Assembly (NCBI GenBank): GCA_916381525.1
Contig: CAKAEH010000178.1
Span: 83,414-147,413 of the forward strand
Reading direction: 5' to 3'
Length of the DNA stretch: 64,000 nt
Source: Cercopithifilaria johnstoni
Lineage: Eukaryota > Nematoda > Chromadorea > Rhabditida > Onchocercidae
The notes below the pieces were generated by a model, which was not told the DNA's origin, made no database searches, and saw only the letters and a list, made by a program, of their open reading frames with translations. This document shows positions 12,793 through 27,243 of this stretch, one piece after another; position 1 is the stretch's first letter, and the number at the start of each line of letters is the position of its first letter. Position numbers and translations under genes: made by a program.

Positions 12793-15700
12793 CCTTAAGA
12801 CCACCCACCTGAATTTATTGTTAGTATTATCTTCCTCGAAATTCCCATTTTAAATCATATAACTTAAATGGATGTGCAGCTTTTGCCAAATTTTATATTC
12901 AAATCTAATTACAAATTTACATAAGTTCTTGCATTTCCTGTAATTCGGAAAAGTCTTGAAATTCGAAAATTAATTAGCTAATTATTTGGTTAATTTAGCA
13001 TAATTGCTGGTAGTCTTTCTTGTTTCTGTGAAATCTTGACATTTGACGTTCTACTTGATTTTGAAAGTGTATGCGAGAAGATTCTGTTAACTTTTATAGG
13101 AAATAATGGAGATAGGAATATTAATTGTAGGGGTTAGTAGCAGAATTTATGCCATCTGCGATCCTATCCAATCAAATATTTACGCATTATTCCTGATGAT
13201 TAATTTCTTCTTCCAAGAATTCATTCTTCCTGAATCTGTAATTTTCGAAAACACTAAATTCACCAATTGTAGATTTCATCATTTCTATCTCTCAATTTCA
13301 TTTTCGATTTTGCGACTATTTTCACAAAACTTTAGAACTTTAATCATGGCTTACACTTGAAATGCACTCTTCTAGATATATCCATTAATTAATTAGTTGA
13401 ACATTTTGGAAAATTGTGTGCCATATTCATTATTCTAAAAATTTAAGATTTTGCAAATTGAAGTGAGCAAGTTTTTCAAAAGTTCACTAAAAGAAGAATT
13501 TCAATTTGATGAACTTAATGTAAAAGTAGGTAAGAAAACTTTTATTCCTTTACAACAATTAGCCTCCCTAATTTATATTCCAAAGTTTTCTTGAAATTTT
13601 ATAATAATTTTGTTTCTATATTTTCAGTAAAATATGTCTTAGCCTATAAAGAATTTGAAGTTCTTAATCTTAATTTAATTAGAATTTAAAGGTTTAAAGC
13701 TTATCAATTATTAAAAGTGAGGGTCAAATGATTAAAAAGTTGAAAGCTCTTCCCGTAATATTTGATAAATATTCTTTCTATTCACCTTTACAATATAATC
13801 TCAAATTATTACGTCAACGTCAACATTTTAAAGGATTGCGACTAAGCGATATTAAAAAGTTATAGTAATTGTCAATATATATATGTATCTATGAAATGTT
13901 TTTTACTGTTTGTCTGACTAGATTTTATTTCATAAAATTTATAAAAGTTAAAGAGGAAAGTCGATTTATTTTATCTTTTACAAACAAATAGCTTATATGT
14001 TGTTTGAAGAAAATTTTTGGTAATTCAATTTGAGAAGTGTAATTATTCTTGTAGGAATAATAATTTCTTATAAAAATAATTAGTGTCCCTTTGAAGTATT
14101 CTACCTGTTCTGAGGTTAATACTCATATATTTACTCTTTCATTATTAAATTCAAGAATCAAATTTTGAATTATTAATCGGCAATTTATTCAAAAAGCAAT
14201 TAAAATATGTTAAGAAGACGTTTAAACTGTTTGCTGTTATGATATGCGGAAAATTTAATTTTGTTAGGATAACCGATATGTTATTAAAAGTTTCACCAGA
14301 AATTATATAAACAATGGTTTTATTTAATTAAACTTGTTTGAATACATTCCGAGACTGGATTAAAATCTTCCGAAATGAGCGTCTTTTGCATTTTCCGGTT
14401 AATATTGATGCCAAATTGTTAGTAACTATATTTTTGAACATGTATTTTGATAAATTTAAAATGCGCGACTTCTCGCACCTTATAATAAATAAATGTAAGT
14501 ATAAGCAGCCATTAGAAGGATTATCGTTGAACTGGCCGAAAGGTTCAACAATAATAACACTGTAACGAACAAAGGGAATAATAAAATTTTAATAGTGCAA
14601 TATCTCATTTATCTCATGTACGCTAATTTGCTAATTACTGCATGAAAAGTTCGACAAGTTCTTTTATAATTTCTATAAATACAAAAAATATATAAGCTAA
14701 AATGGTTGATTGATATGTTAGTGCCAAATGGTTTGATTATGAGAAAATAATTTAATGATTGTGGTAAAAGCTATGCGGTAGATAGTTTCCCTTTGTGTTT
14801 CTTCTCAAAAGTCTTCAATTAATTAGCCCCTACAAATTTTCTTCATTCGTAAAAATGATGTAAAGAGATGAAATGAAAAGAGAAAACATCATATCACTAA
14901 AATATCATAGCAATATTTGAACTAATATTTAAAACTATGGGAATTTAATGTTTTGGATAAGTTTCAATGTGAAAAGGAACGATGGTTGGTTGGTTGGTTG
15001 AGATAATGAGAATGTTATTGAGGAAGATATGAATGTACCGCGGAAATATTAATATTAACAGTTGATAGTAACAGAAATTTCAGTTTTCTTTTAGCTTCAC
15101 ATCATCTATGATATATTATTTACCACTATTTTTCAGTCCTTCTCAACTGTTTATTGAGAAATTAACGAAAGCATTCATTATTTAAACTCATAATATTTCT
15201 TTGCCAAAATCTACATGAAATATAAATAATTAAAAAAAGTTTTGCATTATTGGTAAAGGTTTTTGAACAATTACTTCTGTTGGCAATGTTTGACCTTTGA
15301 ATTATCCTTTTATGCATTATTTGTTAGTACTGGAAGATATCTGAATGCTTAAGCAATGTGATGTTTGAATCTCATCACAAAATGGATACACCAGATGTAT
15401 CGGGATAATAACAATTTCGGATCTTGATGGGTCTGGTGACTGAAAATAATCCAACAGATTAGAACTGGTTTAATTGTTTCTCTAAGCTATCATCTGGTAG
15501 TACAATTGGTGCAAAGTTGCTGAAGTCATACCGAAAGCTTAATTTACAACTTTATTATTGTTGTTGGTGCATTTCAGTTGCGCAACAATTACAACTTGCG
15601 GTGTAATTAAGAGAAGTAAGAGCCATTCAAGGATTAAATGGGATAAAAATTGTAAAATAAAATACACTGACAAGTTTCAAATATTTTGTTAGAAGAAAAC

Positions 15701-18700
15701 ATTTTTGAAAAAGAACATTGCCGATAGATTTTAGATTTGATTGTTATATGAAGGATGATTAAATCAAAAAGATTACAATAATATGCAAAATTCACGAGTT
15801 TCACGAGAATTTGAGCAATTTAAACAAATGAATTGTAAGATTTTTGAGGAATTGGGACCAAACGGATAGCATATAATATGTCTTACTGAATTTAATGAAT
15901 TTAAACATAAAAGTTGAAAGTTTAAAGTTTAACTTAAAGTCATCGGTAAATTTTGTGCTTTATTCTTTCTAATGCCTCCCAGAATCTTTTCAAAAAAGGT
16001 GATTAAGCAAAAATTGGAAAATCCAATATCGGATTTCCCATAAAGAAATTAATGGTTAAGGTGAAAATTTTCCGTCATGTTACAATTTATCGCATCCGTT
16101 ATTGGATTGAAAAAATTTTGTATTTCTTGCTAATGATCTCAATCAAATTTTGTTCAAATAGTTCGCAATAAATTATTGGGCAAAATGAGTCACTTCACAG
16201 TGACTGTAATTTAGAAACAAATTAAAAATTAAAACCTAGATAGGTAGGAGATATTAATTTGGCGAGTATAATTCTGATCACATCCTCAACATCATAACTT
16301 TCTCCCAAGTAAATGAGGCTGACCGAAATGAGTGCACAGACTGTCTCTACATCATTAAAGTATCCTTCCATCATTATTATCTATACCTCTTCATTATGAC
16401 TGGTTGATTATATATTATAATTTTAAACAACTAAGGCTTACATTTTGATACATTTGGAAAAACAATTTTAAATATTTAAAATCTTACTTTTTTCGAGCAT
16501 ATACTTACGTAAAACGAGCTGTATTAAGACGGCGGGAAACATTAGGTAGATAATTTCACGCTTAATTATTTGAGATGATTAGTTGCAGATTATATTAATT
16601 AAAAGTTCGGGTTATAAATAGGTTATATCGGTTAAATAGATGCCTATTTTCTTCATTGGAAACACATAGCTGCTTCATTAATTATAATTATTCGTTTTAA
16701 ATTGAAATGAATCAAAATTTTATTTGACATTATTGTATTGGGACAGATTGCATTAGTCACAATATGTGAAATAAACATTTTTCTTCAATCTGTTTGATTC
16801 AATTATTGTAATTAGTAATAATAACAAATAACGTTTAGTGATACGAAAAGTGAGAGGAATTATATGGAAGAAAATGCAATAATAAAAAGTTTTCACGAAA
16901 TTTGCATAATGTAATAGACTCACTGACGATGAGTCATCATATCATTTGGAATATAAAAGGTTAAAATGCATAGTTGCATAGTTATTGAGGTTTGTAAATT
17001 TTCATAACTTAAAAGATTGAAGGAAGCAAAGATTCACATAGTGTTTTGACAAAATGAGAAAATGAAAAAATGATAGAAGAAATTGTTTTAGGAATTTATC
17101 AATAATCTCAAAAAATATTCATCATTCCAATCTTATCAGTTTCATTCAATAACTATAAGTAAAGCAATGAGGCAATCTTACAAAATGCAGCCTTCGCTTA
17201 TATTATTAAATTATTTCAGCTATTAATACTCAAAGTTTATGCTTAAAGTAAAAAAATAAAATTTGAAAGCTAAAAAATTATTCCATTTATCAAAACAGTT
17301 AACTATAAAAATAAGTGTAATCACATATTACAATAACAATATGTAATGGTTTAAGTACCATTAAGTTATTTATGCGATACTTTGAAATAATTTATATTTT
17401 TAATAAAGTTGAAAATAAATTATTTTTTTGATTTATTAAAATAAAATTAAAAATATTAATAATTAAATCCTTTTCTCTCGGAAAAGAAAAAAGGTGAAAT
17501 TAAAATATTAATTAGCAAAATCAAATGATTCATTTTGAAACCAAATAAAAGTGAATAATACAAAACTTTCATTTGTTCTAAATTATCTTATCCTATCTTT
17601 ATATTGCTACCGTAATGGTTAGCAAAGAATCGATTTACAAAGACAGATATGCAAATAGTACAGTGCATTAAGTGTGGCTATAAAATCATTTGATTTTATA
17701 CGAATGATTCCATACTTGTCTTAATTCTAGTATGATGACTCATTCGTATGGATATCCGATTCAGAGGTACAAACCGGTAATCTACACCCCATAAAATAAA
17801 TCCAAACCGAATCATTGTAATGCGTTCTGATTGATGTCATATTGTTATTACGTTATTTATTGCAATAGATGATAAGGAAAAAGAAAAAGGAATTAGTTCT
17901 GGTTGAATGAAACAAACAAGGATGAGTTAGAGATTTTTGAATTAATAGATAGCTAAACTAAATGGAATTAATGTAATATGCTTAGGAACATTCTAACTAA
18001 TCCTATAACCGGAACGACCCATCCAAGTTCTTCTTGCTCCGATCCCTTCTGTTCTTCATTTATTCATGGAACCAAGAATCTCTCCGTTACATTCTTCAAC
18101 AATAACTAACAAATAACAAATTACCATCTCAATTTTCCTCATTACATACTACTAGACCACTGCTTAATTTACTCATAGTTTAATGCAATTTTTATAAGTG
18201 AGCTTAAAACCTAGAAATTGATGCTGCCAAGAAAAAAGTGGAGTATGGAGAGTGGACTGATAACTTCAATATTCTATCCTATAGCATGCATATATGAGAT
18301 GAATGATTGTCAATTCTTTTGAAATGAAAAAGAAGTTGAAAGATGAAATGAGCAAAGAATTAAAAATATATTAATTAGGCTTCCTAATTGCTTCACTTTT
18401 TTCCCTCATTCTTTTAAATCGAATTTTATATCTTTCAATCAAAGAAAGAAATACATACACTCTTCTTATTGCTTCTCATCAAATTTCATTTCATAGCTTA
18501 AATAAAAAAATTGCAACTGTCATCTTAATTTCATATCGAAGGTTTCTTTTTTCAGGAAAGGAACATAGGGAGAAGACAGTAGAACGATCGTAGCACAACA
18601 AGAACGGAATTTTTTGATAGCCATTAACCAAAAAGTTCGTCATATTAAAATTAGCCTTTCTAAATCCCATCGGAATACTGAATTCACAGTTTCTGATTAG

Positions 18701-18957
18701 CCAGCAATAATAATACGTCGTTATTATTGCTAGCACCGAAATATTATTATTGATGAAATTGCATTCTTCCCTCCAATATCAATATTTTCTTTGCATTTTC
18801 ATTACTTCTACTTATCATAAATTGATCAAATAGTTTTGAGGCTTCTCAATAATTCGTCACATTTTAAGTAATAGAAAATTTGCACTACTTCTTATATCAT
18901 TTTAGATTGATTGTTTTTTATGTCATTTCACTTAATTTGGTTTCAACGTCTAATCAT

Positions 18958-18968
18958 TAATAATAATA

Positions 18969-19010
<42 letters not shown>

Positions 19011-19030
19011 GCAATAATAATAATAATAAT
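18958..19030. repeat. (TAA)n microsatellite
   Basis: About 73 bases of TAA repeats with GAT, AGT and GCA interruptions. Confidence 0.92.
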
Positions 19031-19645
19031 CTCATGATTTAACTTATTTAATGCATTACCATCAGGAATTATAATAGTGAGTGGTCAGGAGAAAGGCCAG
19101 GAGGCTATCAGTTTAATTCTGATTTTGCAAGTGCAAATGTAATAACGTTATTTTAAACTTCCGTCTCTCGTTATTCCAATCAGTAAATTCGGATAAACTC
19201 CTAACGGATAGATCCATTTTCAACATATTTTATCATTCTTTTGTTAATTTCTGAAATCACCAAAAATAAGAATCAAAATTATATGCCAAAAGAATTACTT
19301 CATGAGAGAGAAGAATATAGGAATAAATTTCTGTAAATAGTGAAGAAGAACAACAGCATATTGTACGATCTATTAGTCTTAATAAGAATAATTTAGAAAG
19401 AAAGAGTTTTTCAAATTTCAATTATTTTCATTCTTCTTCAAACTATTTTTCATCTTTCTTTAACTTTTGTAAAATTTTGCTTCGATAATTTTTAATTTAA
19501 AATCAAAATGACATCAAATCACATCAAAGATATTTCTTGTTAGAATGTAAATTAGTTCTCTTTCTTCGAAATTGCAATTTAAAATAAAAAATTTCAGTTT
19601 TTAGAAATAATAAAATTTTGCTACAAATTATTCCAATGAATGGAT

Positions 19646-19684
19646 GGATCAATCGATCAATCGATTGATCGATTGATCGATTGA
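19646..19684. repeat. Palindromic GATCAATC/GATTGATC array
   Basis: Two units of GATCAATC are followed by their reverse complement repeated, making a palindrome that can fold on itself (TCAATCGATCAATCGATTGA at its core). It is simple-sequence DNA of unknown role. Confidence 0.8.
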
Positions 19685-22600
19685 CAAATAAATGAATTCA
19701 TATAAATTTTTGTTGCCAAAAGAATAGAAATACAACAAAATTGAAAGAAAACTAAAACTACTCATTTTCACTGTTTTTTCTCAAAAATTTTTGAAAAATA
19801 AATGAAAAAATTAATTAGGCAATGAAAATTTTGCTGTTTATTATCGAAAATTTATGTGAACTATTAATAATTGATACTATCTTTATTTTAAGGCATTCAT
19901 TAGTTGGCTTATTTTTGTCACAGGCCTAACATCATGGTAAGCTATTCATTCACTTATCGATAATATTGCCTAACATTATTGCAAAATGCTTTGTATAACT
20001 ATTTCATTTATGGATGAAAAATTTGTTTTTTAATAACTTTCATTAAGTTGGTTGTCATCCGATTTGTATCTTTCTCTACAACTAATCCATTTGCATGCCA
20101 AAATTGGTTTAATTATTGGACTGGATCTGTCGTCATTCAGTATTAATGAATATTGATAAATATTAGCTATCATATTAAAATCATTGTTATACATTTGTAT
20201 GGAATGAATGTATAAATACAGCGGAAAGTGCAGTGAAGGCCATTTGATGAAGAAGGTAATGTGGTTAGATTGCGTCCGTTACAAGTCATTAGGATAACAT
20301 ATGCAGACCTTTTCAATGTCCACTCATTAAATTCATTGCTTTTCATCTTCCACACATCTTTGCTTCACTTACCTTTGAAGTACATACAAGGAGGAGGAGA
20401 AGAAGAAGAAGGAAATGAATGTGAAAGAAGGGGTTCTGATGAATCAAAGAGAGAAGAAGTAAAGTAGCCGCTGAAAACATACATCATTTACTTGATATAT
20501 ATCACAGGTGTGATGCTCTTCACTCCTTTTCATACTTTTATAGTTACCGCCAATGCTGATGGAGTGACTTTTATGTTTACTTTACAATTCCTCTACTTTT
20601 ATGATTTTCGCGCATTTACTACCTTTCGTTTTCTAAATTCTACGTATATTTATTTATATGCACGTGTATGTTTATTGACTTAATTCAATTTTGCCAAAAA
20701 TTTAATTAATTTATAAATTTATATATGTTATTGTTTATTGGGTAAAAATATTCTTCGAAGTTTTATTGACAGTATACTTAACTGTGTGATATAATTTGCA
20801 AATAATTAATATTAATTAATAAAATATGTTAAGTGAGCATAAGCGTTTGTTTAGATTTAACAAATAATTTGAGAAATTGTAAAGTTTTCATTGTGAAGAA
20901 AAAATTCGAAATAATATTTATTGGAAGCTTTCCTATTATTAATTACTTAATATTTTTTCATTGAAATTTAATTCTATCCAAAAAGAGGAAAGAATGAATG
21001 AATTTCTTACTTTTTACTCTTTAGATTAATGAAAATTAGAAAGGAAAAACGAATTCTTATCAACTTTATGTATACTAAAATATTCCAAAACCAAATTTTA
21101 TTAATAACTTTTCATTCATATCTTAAATAACTTTAAATGTAACAAAACTTTTGACTGAAAATATTTTTATCCATCGAAAATATTTACTTCTACATTGCTG
21201 GTTTCTTCGGCTGGTTCTGTCTTTACAGTATCCATCATTAGATTTCCTTATTAATCTGTTTGCTCATCGTTTTGTTTACATTTTGCAGTGAACTGTGACT
21301 AGTTTCTTTCTTTCATTTTTATATTTAATTTAGACCGAGGATTAACACTTGCTCCTGTTTTAGGCTCATTCATATACCATTTAGTTAAAACTATTTGTAA
21401 GGAACCATAAAATTTGTTTGCTTCTGAGTATACTATACTCTATCTCATACGTTTATAAATATGTGAAAGATGGAAAATATATAATATGTACAGAGTTGTT
21501 TATTCCAATTAATAATTATAACTGTTTTGTTAGAGAAAGAATAATTTTGAATGATTTCAAAACTGTATTAGTTTATTTTGAATTAATCCCTAAAGAAAGA
21601 ATAAGTAATTTTATTTAAATTGATTATTTTCGTTTAAAATATTTAAGAAATTAATTGAATGTGTAATTCATTCAAAGTTATAATTTCGAAGGATTTAAGA
21701 GATACAGAGTAATGAACATTTTATGAAGCAAATTATACTAATTATACTAATTGAAGAATGCATAAAATAAAAGATTCTTTCTTTCTTTCTTCCTCTCCTT
21801 CTTCTTCGTCTTCATTTTACGAAATTGCAACTTTAACTAAACTAACAAGAAAAACGATAACATTCTAGTTTTCTAAAATTATTAAAATACAGCAAGAAGA
21901 AAAGAAATAAAGGATAATGAAAAAGGAATGTCCCAACGGATAACAGTTGATGGATTGAAGATGCAACTATTTTCAATTTCATAGCTAAATTTCAATTTTT
22001 GCAGCTCATCTTTAGTCATCTAGCAATAGCTGCTAATTTCAAGCAACTAAAATTTAATTTAATTTTTCTCTTCTGCTTTTCAATTTGAATGAAGAAGCAT
22101 AAAGAGCGCAAAAAGTTAGCCAAAACATAAATCATTATAAAGCTGCTGTCAGTACTATTATCACCGATATGAATTTCTTTATGTTACTTAGAACGTTTAT
22201 TTTGATTTGTTTTGAGGATGAATAGCCATATCTATAAAAGATTTTGGTTTCATTATTTAAATAGTTTAGTTGAAATTTTATTTGTTATAATTAAAGCGAT
22301 AAATATAGCCAATTAATTCATTAATGCATTTACATCATCTTTAGTTTTTAGAGCTTATTTTATGCGTTTACAATTTTGTTACATTCTTAAGAAAGACTAA
22401 TTTCATGGCTCGTTTTAGTTGCAGCCAATTCTTATTTACAATTAATTATTTCGTTAAATATTCAAGTCTTAATGTTTACGAAGTCAGGCAGCTTCACTTC
22501 TTTCCCTTATCTTTTCATATTTGAATCATTTCAAAAGTGTCCATCTTCAAATTTTAATAAGATTTACATATGAAAGTAAATATGCCGCATTGTTTGGGTG

Positions 22601-22715
22601 CTATTTAGTTAGGGGAATGGAAGTGATTTATGGAAACGGGTCCAATGACCTTCCTAAACTATACACTTATTAGCATAAGTAGTTGATTGCTATGGGACAC
22701 TTTGAACAAATTAGC

Positions 22716-22736
22716 ATATATATATATATATATATA
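22716..22736. repeat. (TA)n dinucleotide run
   Basis: About ten uninterrupted AT dinucleotides, in non-coding DNA. Confidence 0.9.
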
Positions 22737-25700
22737 CCACGTCCTTAACTCGGCTTATTACGTCTGTTCCACTTCTCTCTTTCAAGTTCACCAATAATTC
22801 AATTTTTAAATGACAATCATAACCTTCTGTTCAGTTTATTTACTCACAAGCAACGGCTTACTTAGTGACAGTTATCACAAAGGATGTTAAGTGATATTCA
22901 ATTAAATCATTTTTGAAATGTTTATAATTTATTTTTCGAAAAGAACAAAAAAGAAAAAAAGTTGAAACAATAGAAATAAAAATGTTCTGATGCCTTTGCG
23001 CTTTGGAATACTTTGAAGGCAATGAATTTCAAGGATTCCCATTTTGAAGGCAATGAATTTCATTAATCCAAGCATTTCAATGGGAATCTTCCCCAACACT
23101 TCATTTATAACATTCAATTATTTCATTCCTTCCTTTCTACATTTTTCAATATTGAGAAGTTTAAAGTTCTTTTCATTTTTTAAATCGAAGGATTGAAAAA
23201 TTCTCTTTATGCAAATTTGCTGTCATTCTATTTCGAGATTTCGAAATGCAACTGATTTTCTTATTCCTTTTCGGAAGCTTATCCTTCGTATTTCTCATTG
23301 ATTTGTCAAATTTAGTCTCAAAAAGGCATTTTGATGTTTTAATGTGTCAACATAACTTCACATAATTCCTGTCTTTTTATTGTTTTTTAAATTTCAAATT
23401 TAATTCAAAAGCTTTGAACATTTTATTACATGAAGAATATTACTGGCAAAATTTGTTTATAACTTTGTTATATCCGTTTATAATACTCGGAAATTTGTTT
23501 CGAACTTTATTTAATAATAAAAACAGGGAAATATTTTGGCTTACATTAGTAAATTTAATGTTTGAGTTTGAGTTATTAATAATAATAATGATATGACGAC
23601 GACTATAACGATAGCAATTATCTTCAACTACTGATAATAGTGATTGTATTGATAGTCGTCGTAATTTTATAAAGAAGCATAGAATATTGGATAATATTTT
23701 TTTTATCAAACATAAGTAAAGAATATTATTCAATATTTTTCACCATCGATAAAAACAGTGCAACACATATCAATGAAGTTTTCAGAGGCTGAAAGTTAAA
23801 GTTTTCAGAAATTTCCAAGTTGTGAGCTTTTCTGTTTAATTTAAAGGTTATTAATATAGGTAACAGGCTTCTCCGTTTAATAATATTAAAATTATTCATA
23901 TAAAGTTAGGATTGGAATTCCATTTGAAATTGCAAACGGTTATTAAATGATTAAATAAAGAAATATTTTGTTTTTCAAATAATAAATGTAAATTATTGTG
24001 TTTAATAAATAAATTTTGAACCAATCGATCTTCTTTCTGTACAATAACATATACTATTTGTTCAATTGAATTTATGAATTTTTAACTTCTAAACCAAACA
24101 GAAAAAACTGAATGAGTAAACTGACAAAATATCAATGTTTTTAAAGATACGTTGAAAATAATAGCAATAAGGAGAATATGCTGAAAATGAATAATTTTTG
24201 GTTTGCACCTGTTTGCACGGAAGCATGATTATCCAGATAATTATTTGTGATTCCGGAAACATTAGAGTGTATATAAAAAGATGAAATAAATCAATGAAAA
24301 ACACAACTGAAGAAATCAAAATTTATTTATTAGAAATTTCAGCAAAATTCTGAAATAAAAAAGAAATAGTAATATTATTGCTAAATTTCAAATTCGTATC
24401 AGAGTTTCATGAGTGTTTGTGTTGTATATCTCGATTAATTAATTGGCGGTAATATGCATACGCATAATTAAAATGCATCGCCGATTACCTGATGCTGTAC
24501 AGCGACATTATTAGCTCCAATATCTATCGCTTTTTCTAATGTAACTGAAAGATTTGCAAGCTTTTACACCTTTCCAAACTAACTGTCCATTTACCTGTAT
24601 GCCACTCAATTGTCTTTTCTAGTCCTATTCTTCTTCTATTCTGATTTACATTTCTATTTTTTAAGACTCAATTTCTTGCCTTTCTCCATTTTCGCTTTTG
24701 AATATCAATCAAATGAACCACCCCTTTCCATTCATCATAATTAAATCCTTGGCTCGTTTCTGTAGCAAATTAATCATCGCCTTAGAATCAAACACCTGTC
24801 CATTTACTTTCTATATTTATTCATTAATTGTATCAGATTTAATTAAGAGCGATGGACTTTATCTATTTGTATGTATAATGCATTGTAGCATACACATGAT
24901 AGGATTAATTAATAAATTTATTACGTTTTTGGCTTCCGTCTAACTACACATATTCCTTTAACAAAGTTTAGGACACTTTAAACTCAAATTTATAAAATCA
25001 GTAATTAACAAGAGATTAACAGAAAAGTTCGCTTCTGTAAGAATGGTATGAATAAAAGTATTCTTGAAATATAGAATAGTTCCAGAAAGATGACTGTCAC
25101 CTTGTCACATCATTGTCACATCCTTTTTTCTGATTGACCCCGGTATTAAAGACTACTTTTTATTCTTACCAATGATTACATTATATTTATTTAATTCATA
25201 TCTGTTTGGGAACGAATCTTTTCATTGGAGGAAATTGTAGCAGAAATACTAAATAATAGTAATGTAAGATGAGGAGGAAAGATTTTTCCACTGATTTACG
25301 TTTAATTCCGAATAGGAAATGAGTTGAAAAAATTACTGACAGACATCCGTCAGCCAAAATACGTTTATATAAAGAAATTCGATGTAAAGTTTACAATTGA
25401 CCTTCACTTCGTTCCAACAAACGCTTCTATCACTAACCGCCATCATTCAATTTACAATTATTTATTATGGAGGCTGCAAATTATTTCCATTTAAAAGACA
25501 TTTCAAATTTTCACAACATTTAAGTTTTATATATTTAAAAACTTATATTTTTTAATTCTTACTTCTAATTCTTTTCAGTCAAAAAACCTTTAATATTTGT
25601 ATGAGTAGACTGTAATAAGTGCCAATTACTTTTGTTAGATTAAGTAAATTTTCTGGTAATTATTCTTCTTTCAATCATTCATCTTTAAATTTCATATATA

Positions 25701-26670
25701 TTATTATCAGCACAGGCTGAACCGTTCTCACTTCTCGAAATTTATTTTTCTTATGAGAAATATTTCTGTTAGGCAATAAAATAATTGAAGATAATACTTA
25801 TCACTACACGGTCATATTATTAATCATTCAACTTACACTGATATGATTTATTGTTTTTCACAGAAGCATAACTTTTACTTAATGAATAAAACTGATATTG
25901 AAAATGATTAATTGTTTTATCACTATCGATTTCAATATGCTATTTTATAAAGCATTTCATTGACAATTAATTTAATCCTTTTTTAATTTACAGTTTTTCT
26001 CTTATTTTATTAACATTTAATTTTTCAATATTTTAATATACTTTTTTTCACTAATTCCAAAATATATCTCATGGCTATCACTACTATTTCTTCTTTTTGT
26101 TTTCTTGCTCTTTTCTGCCACCACTTCTTTCTTTATAATTCTACATTTGTCACTGAACGATAAATACCTCTCAATTAAAATTAAATTATATTTTATTCTA
26201 ATCTAATTATAAATACAAATCTGTTAATTAACTATTATTACATTATCATATACATATACACATATATATATGTGTATGAATAAATTTCTTCTTATAAAAT
26301 AAAAATTATTCATATCAGTCTACGAAAATTTTTTCATCAAAGTTATACATCCAAAATGCTTATTTTGTAACTGAAAGAAATGAGTGGAAGAGATTTGTTA
26401 GTTCATTTAGTGAAATGGACGGAATTCAGACAGGAAAGAATTCTTTTATTCTACGCCTCCCATTAAACCTAATAAGCTTTCGTTTTGATTTATTGAATGA
26501 ATTCAAAATCTAAAAAGAGTAAAGGTTACAGTGAGAAAGGAAACGAATGGCTCATTTACTTCTTTCTTATCAAACGATTGTCAAATTGTATTATAGTTTT
26601 ATGAAAGCGAATTAACAAATCATTTCTTGTTGTTGCAACTATGTTTGTTCTTATACTTGCTGTTGACGTT

Positions 26671-26701
26671 ATTGTTATTATTATTGTTGTTGTTGTTGTT
26701 G
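26671..26701. repeat. (TTA)n/(TTG)n microsatellite
   Basis: A run of TTA triplets passes into TTG triplets, ending in a tract of GTT repeats. Confidence 0.85.
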
Positions 26702-27210
26702 CATTTTTCTTTTTATTAAAATTGATCTTTCTTAGACTTAAGCTATTCTCAATTTCATTTAAATATTTGAAGCGACTATTCTAACAAAAGCTTTCTCATT
26801 TTGCAATTTTTTTATCCGTTTATCGCTAAACAGATTTCCTTCATTTTCTTACCTTTTCCTATTCAAATTCAACTTTATGCATCTTTTAGTGATATTATCA
26901 CAGATGACGTTATCACGGGAGCTTTTGTGAAGAAAGGGAAGTAAATGATAAAGAGATGATAATTTTTATTGCTATGTTTTTATTGCTTCTGATAAGGTTT
27001 AATTTTGATATATGAAAAGTGAAAAGAAATGAAGAAGAAAGAGAGAAAGGAAAAGTAAGGAAGGAGAAAGATGAAGAGAAAAAAGTAAATAGTATGATTT
27101 TATTTTGCAAGTCCATAATATAATAGTTGTTAAATCACCACTTTCTTAAAACTTATTTCGGTCTTTTATTTCATTCTTTTACTCTTTTTCTTTCACCTTT
27201 TTTTATAGTA

Positions 27211-27243
27211 GAGAGAGAAAGAGAGGGAGAGGGAGAGAGAGAA
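27211..27243. repeat. GA-rich simple repeat
   Basis: A purine tract of GAGAGA and GAGGGA units of about 33 bases. Confidence 0.85.

Noticed and set aside
14338..14565. 75-codon frame in the gene desert
   Set aside because: It begins with TTG, has no acceptor or donor context and no known domain.
20170..20480. Open frames on both strands in a GC-raised pocket
   Set aside because: Two overlapping frames of similar length with no motif; nothing favours either as a gene.
26256..26277. 22-bp perfect palindrome TACACATATATATATGTGTA with flanks
   Set aside because: It is an alternating AT/GT dinucleotide run, which is palindromic by composition.
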